Source: Methanocalculus sp. MSAO_Arc2 (GTDB lineage Archaea > Halobacteriota > Methanomicrobia > Methanomicrobiales > Methanocorpusculaceae). From it: DNA of 35,427 bases. Both the position numbers and the translations under genes were made by a program. The stretch covers positions 1 to 35,427 of the forward strand of contig QZAC01000179.1 of the NCBI GenBank assembly GCA_003838065.1. Direction: 5' to 3'. The notes under the pieces are model-generated. The model was not told where the DNA came from, ran no database searches, and saw only the letters and a program-made list of their open reading frames with translations. Positions 31,530-35,427 of the stretch are shown here, in pieces (position 1 is the first letter of the stretch; each line of letters opens with the position of its first letter).

Positions 31530-32197
31530 TGTAACTCTTCCACAACTCTCTCCAGGATAAGGCTTATCCTCGCACTGCCTTCTTTTGCAGCAGCGACGAT
31601 TGTCTCATAGCTGATCAATTCGTCACCGATTCCGTTTGCATAGTTGTCAACCGTACAGATGGCAGCTATTTTGATTTTGAGTTCTGCAGCCAGGGTCGCC
31701 TCGCTTGCAACCGTCATCCCGACCATATCTGCAATCCGTGAGAGTGTCTGTACTTCGGCAACAGTTTCAAACCGGGGTCCTGTTGTCTGGATGTATGTTC
31801 CACCGATCTTTATGTCAGGGTGCATATTTGCAAGGGCAATGATCAGGTTATGGTCAAATCCGGGCATTACATGGACCATTGTGGTATCATGGAATGTCGG
31901 GATTTTGCCCCAGCTGATGAAATCTTTTGGGATTAACAGCGATCCGGGCGGGTATTTGACGTGCAGCGATCCTACTGATCCAAATGCAACGATCCGGTCG
32001 ACACCCAGGATCTTCAGTGCAGCAATGTGTGCACGATGGTTGATATTATGCGGTGGCAGGGTGTTCTGGTGACGTGGTATCAGGCAGATGTCGCCGGTAT
32101 AGACAAGTGCCTTTCCATAGGGTGTTGGGATGATCTTCTCTTCTAGCGGGGGGAGGTCCGCGAAGAAGAGGCTTGTACCCCCGATTATTCCGAGCAT
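31526..32197 (-). CDS. Methylthioadenosine / methylthioinosine phosphorylase family protein
   Basis: The 223-residue purine-nucleoside-phosphorylase-family enzyme begins MLGIIGGTSLF. It has the phosphate site RHQNTLPPHNINHRAH (about 48-63), GSVGSLHVKYPPGSLLIPKDF (nucleoside binding) and TTGPRFETVAEV. It is shorter than typical MTA phosphorylases (about 260-290). In methanogens the homologue MJ0060 prefers methylthioinosine made by DadD, and this gene is in the same operon as dadD. ATG at 32197 was chosen because homology begins there and GGAG lies 10-13 bases upstream; the frame's 87-codon extension to 32458 has no family similarity. Confidence 0.88.
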   Translation of the reverse strand: MLGIIGGTSLFFADLPPLEEKIIPTPYGKALVYTGDICLIPRHQNTLPPHNINHRAHIAALKILGVDRIVAFGSVGSLHVKYPPGSLLIPKDFISWGKIPTFHDTTMVHVMPGFDHNLIIALANMHPDIKIGGTYIQTTGPRFETVAEVQTLSRIADMVGMTVASEATLAAELKIKIAAICTVDNYANGIGDELISYETIVAAAKEGSARISLILERVVEELQ

Positions 32198-32334
32198 GGT
32201 CCCTGCTCCGTAACAGATCTGACTGCCATCTGTGGATCTGTCTGTTCTCAGGATTATTGAAGGAGACGGTTTTCTCTCAACAATGTAATTTTTCGGATGC
32301 GTCTGATGGAAGGATACATTGTATTGGGCATGCC

Positions 32335-32380
32335 GCTTCTCCAGGCTTCCGGGTGCTTCTCCAGGTTTCCGGGTGCTTCC
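32335..32380. repeat. 20-bp tandem repeat, 2.3 copies
   Basis: The unit GCTTCTCCAGGYTTCCGGGT occurs at 32335-32354 and 32355-32374 with one difference (C/T), followed by a partial copy (GCTTCC, 32375-32380). It lies about 140-180 bases upstream of the phosphorylase start, with no coding evidence. It could be a slippage-prone spacer or part of a control region. Confidence 0.8.
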
Positions 32381-32528
32381 TATACCAGAAACTACTTGAG
32401 AATAGAGTGCAAACCCGGGAGAGAACCCTGAAGATGCGAGATAGGACCTGCCGGGCATGGTGAACGGCTCACCGCGTGTGCATCTTCATTCCATTACGAG
32501 ATTTTTGGGATGTGGATGATAGCCAGGG

Positions 32529-32554
32529 GGGGCGCTTCATCGACCAAGCGCCCC
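32529..32554. promoter_or_regulatory. Strong 9-bp GC-rich hairpin in intergenic DNA
   Basis: GGGGCGCTT (32529-32537) pairs perfectly with AAGCGCCCC (32546-32554) around an 8-base loop. No T-tract follows on either strand, so it is not a simple terminator. It may lie in the leader of the lipoprotein gene 152 bases downstream, or mark a protein-binding or RNA element. Confidence 0.6.
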
Positions 32555-32705
32555 GGGACCCGGTATGCTGGTTCTGCATTGTGGGGTTTCTCCAGAACAA
32601 AACACGCTGGAGATGACATCCATGAGATCTGGTTTGTCACGCCTGCGTATTGATGGGCATTCAGATGAATGCATGGTGAATATCGAACATTCAAGGAGAG
32701 TAGAC

Positions 32706-33536
32706 ATGATGAAAAGATTACTGATGATACTTGCGGCTGGTTGTGTCCTGCTGACGGCGGCGTTTGCTGCGGGATGTATGGGTGAGCCGGCTGAAGAGGA
32801 ACCGATGCCAGTCGGACCGGATGAACCAGTTGATCCAGGTGAACCAATTGATCCGGGTGAACCAGTAGATCCCGTTCCGGGTGGAAACGATGATGGCTTT
32901 GAAGCGGCACGCCCGCAGCTGGAACAGCAGCTCAGGATGGAGATCGAGCAGCAGATGATCCAGGAGCACGTCACTGATCTTGAGCAGCAGGCTCATATAG
33001 AAACTGACCAGGCCGCAATTGACGAAGGTCCTGAGAATGCGGTTATTGCTGTTGTGAATGGTGAGGAGCTGCTCAGGTCTGAGATGCTCGAGGGTAAAGA
33101 GCAGCAGATGCAGCAGTTCAGGATGATGGGTATGGATCTTTCCGATATGGAAGATGAAGAGGCCGCCCAGATGATGGAACTCCTGAGGATGCAGGTTGTG
33201 GAAAACCTGGTCGTTACCACACTGGTACACCAGGTAGCAGTCAATCAGGGTTTTTCTGCGACAGAAGAAGATGTTGATGAATATTACCAATATTTTGCCG
33301 CCCAGGCCGGTGGTGAGGAAGCACTGGAACAGCAGCTCGAAGAGGCCGGTATGACACCGGAGGATATCAGAGAGGACATCAGAAACCAGCTTCCCGTTGA
33401 GATGTACATAACGACCTACCTGGAAGAAAACCTGGATCCGGATATGCTCGTCTTCTCTGAGGAGGAGTTACGAGCACTCTACGAGCAGCAGCAGCAACAG
33501 CAGCAGCCGGCTGGCTTTGACGTTGTTGAAGCATAA
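32706..33536 (+). CDS. Lipoprotein with SurA-N-like chaperone domain, no PPIase domain
   Basis: The 276-residue protein has a signal peptide and lipobox (TAAFAAGC), then an acidic, proline-rich linker (repeats of DPGEP), then a helical domain from about 80 onward (VIAVVNGEELLRSEML, GFSATEEDVDEYY, GMTPEDIREDIRNQL). This pattern is that of the SurA/PrsA N-terminal chaperone fold, in which VNGE begins the domain. The parvulin PPIase module of bacterial SurA is absent. The protein ends in a glutamine run (seven Gln) and PAGFDVVEA. ATG at 32706 follows AAGGAG by seven bases and starts at the signal peptide; the longer frame to 32565 lacks support. It should act outside the membrane as a folding helper. 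Its clients are unknown. Confidence 0.8.
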   Translation: MMKRLLMILAAGCVLLTAAFAAGCMGEPAEEEPMPVGPDEPVDPGEPIDPGEPVDPVPGGNDDGFEAARPQLEQQLRMEIEQQMIQEHVTDLEQQAHIETDQAAIDEGPENAVIAVVNGEELLRSEMLEGKEQQMQQFRMMGMDLSDMEDEEAAQMMELLRMQVVENLVVTTLVHQVAVNQGFSATEEDVDEYYQYFAAQAGGEEALEQQLEEAGMTPEDIREDIRNQLPVEMYITTYLEENLDPDMLVFSEEELRALYEQQQQQQQPAGFDVVEA

Positions 33537-33557
33537 GAAGCTTCAAAATACCAATAT

Positions 33558-33574
33558 CTTCCTTTTTCTTTTAA
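33558..33574 (+). terminator. T-rich terminator after the lipoprotein gene
   Basis: Pyrimidine-rich TCTTCCTTTTTCTTTTAA follows the stop by about 20 bases, fitting a U-tract archaeal terminator. The rest of the 182-base gap holds only the pirin ribosome site (AAGGAGGT, about 33704-33711). Confidence 0.4.
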
Positions 33575-33718
33575 CCTTCCATTCTTCTCTGAAAGGGGGG
33601 TCCCGTCATCGGTTGGTTGGGGTGGTCTTTGATTTTCGTTCATTCTCCCCGGGAGGCCTGGCGGACCGTTTGGTTTGAATAGAAACCATGAAATACTTTT
33701 CATAAGGAGGTAACTCGT

Positions 33719-34573
33719 ATGAAGGAATCAAAATCCTGTGCCAGAACGTTTACTGCCCGTGAGACGATCGAGGGAGCAGGTGTCCGGCTTCACCGGGCAT
33801 TTGGGTATTCCGAGATCCCGCTCTTTGACCCGTTCCTGATGTTTGATGATTTCCGTGGTGATGATCCAGAGGACTATCTTGCCGGGTTCCCCTGGCATCC
33901 GCACCGGGGGATCGAAACCGTCACCTATATGCTAAAGGGAAGAGTCGAACATGGCGATAGCATGGGCCATGCAGGATCTGTCCCTGCCGGAGGTGTCCAG
34001 TGGATGACAGCGGGATCGGGCATCATCCACCAGGAGATGCCAAAGCCCGTCGACGGCCGGATGGGGGGGTTTCAGCTCTGGGTGAATCTTCCCAGAAGCC
34101 ATAAAATGATGGAGCCACGGTACCAGGAGATAGCAGCAGACGAGATCCCGCTGGTGGTGCTGCCGGGAGGAGCATCTGTCCGGGTCATCTGTGGAGAAGT
34201 TGGCGGGGTTGCCGGCCCGGTCGCTGACCTGATGGCTGATCCGGAGTACCTGGATGTGACGCTTGAGGCCGGGTTGGGGTTCTCGCATGAGGTGAAGGAT
34301 GGGCATATGGCAGCAGCGTATGTCTTTGGGGGTGCCGGGATCTTTGACCCGGATGCAGGGGATGTATATTCGAACCAGACGATGATCCTCTTTGGGGAGG
34401 AAGGATCAGAAATTGATGTCCTGGCCTCAGATGAAGGATGCCGCTTCCTCTTCTTCTCAGGAATCCCCCTGAAAGAGCCGATTGCCTGGGGCGGGCCGAT
34501 TGTGATGAATACGGATGCCGAGGTGAGGCAGGCTCTTGCTGAATATCGGAACGGGACCTTCATCAGGGGCTGA
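33719..34573 (+). CDS. Pirin-family cupin protein
   Basis: The 284-residue bicupin of the pirin family has metal ligands His60-His62 (WHPHRGIET) and His104-Glu106 (IHQEMP), matching human pirin's H56, H58, H101 and E103. GFQLWVNLP (about 117-125) is the usual pirin inter-domain motif. Some members are quercetinases, others transcription cofactors; which applies here cannot be told. A perfect AAGGAGGT lies eight bases before the ATG at 33719, unlike many leaderless neighbours, so translation should be strong. It is followed after 66 bases by the GNAT gene, possibly in one unit. Confidence 0.9.
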   Translation: MKESKSCARTFTARETIEGAGVRLHRAFGYSEIPLFDPFLMFDDFRGDDPEDYLAGFPWHPHRGIETVTYMLKGRVEHGDSMGHAGSVPAGGVQWMTAGSGIIHQEMPKPVDGRMGGFQLWVNLPRSHKMMEPRYQEIAADEIPLVVLPGGASVRVICGEVGGVAGPVADLMADPEYLDVTLEAGLGFSHEVKDGHMAAAYVFGGAGIFDPDAGDVYSNQTMILFGEEGSEIDVLASDEGCRFLFFSGIPLKEPIAWGGPIVMNTDAEVRQALAEYRNGTFIRG

Positions 34574-34639
34574 TGGCTTTATCTTTCTTCAGGTGAAAAG
34601 AATTGCCTGCGCAGTCTGTTGCTGCGGGAGCAACTCGTT

Positions 34640-35320
34640 ATGGCCAGTGAGACTCATTCGATTGGAATAGACCGGTATCTGCCCCATGAATTTGATACAT
34701 TCCTGAATCTGTACGTGGATCTCTTTTATGGTCGTGAACCATTGACGACGTGCATCGGTTTTGACAAAGAGCAGATGATCTTCATCACCCAACACCTGTA
34801 TGCAGGAGAAAACAATCTCCTTTCGCAGGGCCTCTGCTGGATTGCACGGGATCGCAGTCAGGGGGACCGTCCTGTTGGTATTATCGTCTGTGACGACCCG
34901 GTCGTTGCAGGAGAACTCCAGGTGCCAGAGAATCTCACCAGACAGGAGTTGGAGCGGATTTCGGTTGCAACGGGGTTGCTGGAGGAGATAGGCCGTCCCA
35001 TGAAGGAGATGTTTGAGTTGGGGGAAGGCAGCTGCCTGCATGTGGCTGCGGTCGGAGTTGCACCGGAATATGGGGGTATGGGTATTGCAAAAGGCCTTCT
35101 GCAGACTGCCCTGTCAGAGGCCGGGGCCCGTGGTTTTCGCTATGCGTTTGCGGAATGCACAAGCCCGGCATCCCGGATGCTTTTTGAGAAGGGCGGGTTT
35201 ACACGTATTCACAGCGTTTCTGTGAGCACGTTTGAAATGCATGGAAGACGCCCGCTGCCGGACTGTGACCTGGAGATCCACCTGATGCAGAAGGTCCTTA
35301 TCGAGGGGAAGGATTGCTGA
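34640..35320 (+). CDS. GNAT-family N-acetyltransferase
   Basis: The 226-residue protein has a C-terminal GNAT fold: the acetyl-CoA loop VAPEYGGMGIAKGLLQ (about 139-154, the Q/RxxGxG/A motif) and the strand-helix YAFAECTSPASRMLFEKGGF (about 169-188). The N-terminal 130 residues form an extra lobe that includes LNLYVDLFYGREPL. ATG at 34640 follows GGGAG by about 10 bases and was preferred to the frame's TTG at 34619. The substrate is unknown. The gene sits just after pirin, with no other context. Confidence 0.85.
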   Translation: MASETHSIGIDRYLPHEFDTFLNLYVDLFYGREPLTTCIGFDKEQMIFITQHLYAGENNLLSQGLCWIARDRSQGDRPVGIIVCDDPVVAGELQVPENLTRQELERISVATGLLEEIGRPMKEMFELGEGSCLHVAAVGVAPEYGGMGIAKGLLQTALSEAGARGFRYAFAECTSPASRMLFEKGGFTRIHSVSVSTFEMHGRRPLPDCDLEIHLMQKVLIEGKDC

Positions 35321-35337
35321 ATGGCTTTTCATAGATG

Positions 35338-35358
35338 ATTGTGGTGCATGGCCACAAT
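35338..35358 (+). terminator. 7-bp hairpin after the GNAT gene
   Basis: ATTGTGG (35338-35344) pairs with CCACAAT (35352-35358) around a 7-base loop, 18 bases after the stop. No U-tract follows, so it may be a 3' end structure or processing signal. The last 69 bases of the window hold nothing recognisable. Confidence 0.35.
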
Positions 35359-35427
35359 TGGAAAGAACCATAGTTACCATACGAGGGAAGGCTTTCTTCT
35401 CCAGTGCCCTTTGCGGCAGATGGTTTG

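Larger units (their letters stand above)
32198..32705. other. Divergent intergenic region (508 bp) with repeats and a hairpin
   Basis: No convincing gene is present between the phosphorylase (minus) and the SurA-like lipoprotein (plus). The frame continuing upstream of the phosphorylase is open but unlike any protein. The region holds a 20-bp tandem repeat (32335-32380), a strong 9-bp hairpin (32529-32554), an AT-rich element near 32280-32293 that may be the phosphorylase promoter, and the AAGGAG ribosome site (32693-32698) of the lipoprotein gene. Confidence 0.7.

Noticed and set aside
32198..32458. 87-codon N-terminal extension of the phosphorylase
   Set aside because: It resembles no protein, includes the tandem repeat, and homology plus a ribosome site begin at 32197.
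32825..32880. Repeated GAACCAGTTGATCCAGG-like units as a CRISPR or DNA repeat
   Set aside because: They are in frame and encode the DPGEP linker of the lipoprotein; spacing and coding sense explain them.

Overview
The window comes from a methanogenic euryarchaeon, most likely of the order Methanomicrobiales. The evidence is a fused Fae-Hps enzyme, an archaeal eIF5A with a hypusination loop, an archaeal UMP kinase, a methanogen-type ArsR-V4R regulator, an archaeal iron-sulfur flavoprotein, a protein resembling methanogenesis marker 11, and archaeal TATA-box promoters. A tRNA-Trp gene carries the euryarchaeal type of intron, with a bulge-helix-bulge and an embedded box C/D RNA. Genus was not assigned. 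Nothing looks like a phage, transposon, integron, CRISPR array or replication origin. The region reads as a gene-dense core chromosome.

Layout. 1-1560 (minus): an SSS-family sodium/solute symporter, cut by the window edge, preceded by a 40-residue membrane peptide and a leader hairpin. 1735-3035: msrB divergent from an MsvR-like redox regulator, with palindromes between them. 3107-4761: a decayed chagasin-like (I42) lipoprotein pseudogene, an intact two-domain I42 lipoprotein, and a PspC-domain protein. 4771-11047 (minus): a uvrA-uvrC-uvrB excision-repair operon with ATGA overlaps. 11213-13406: an iron-sulfur flavoprotein converging on an amrS/Mut7-C RNase pair. 13468-14974: UMP kinase, tRNA-Pro(UGG) and endonuclease III. 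14936-16747 (minus): a DUF47 regulator and PiT phosphate transporter. 16880-18117 (minus): eIF5A with agmatinase. 18174-23194 (plus): an inositol-monophosphatase-family phosphatase, NAD kinase, a DUF169 protein, then an ACT protein, homoserine dehydrogenase and an HTH/marker-11-like protein. 23207-24506: a creatininase-family protein divergent from an FKBP. 24673-26166 (minus): Fae-Hps and tRNA-Trp. 26261-30043 (plus): an acyl-CoA ligase, an HPr-kinase-like ATPase and an alanine-dehydrogenase-family enzyme. 30198-32197 (minus): a DadD-type deaminase and an MTA/MTI phosphorylase. 32706-35320 (plus): a SurA-N-like lipoprotein, a pirin and a GNAT acetyltransferase.

How the genes fit together. 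Several pairs form coherent modules: redox sensing with methionine sulfoxide repair; complete UvrABC repair; phosphate uptake with its accessory protein; eIF5A with agmatine chemistry (hypusination); phosphatase with NAD kinase (NADP balance); aspartate-family amino acids (ACT with Hom); ribose formation and formaldehyde handling (Fae-Hps); and salvage of SAM by-products (DadD with phosphorylase). No wholly new multi-gene defence or biosynthetic system is evident. The most rewarding points are the self-modifying tRNA-Trp precursor, two operator-like palindromes at promoters (msvR-like gene and fae-hps), the HTH/marker-11-like fusion in a homoserine operon, an orphan HPr-kinase-like ATPase, and a decaying I42 inhibitor gene beside its intact paralogue.
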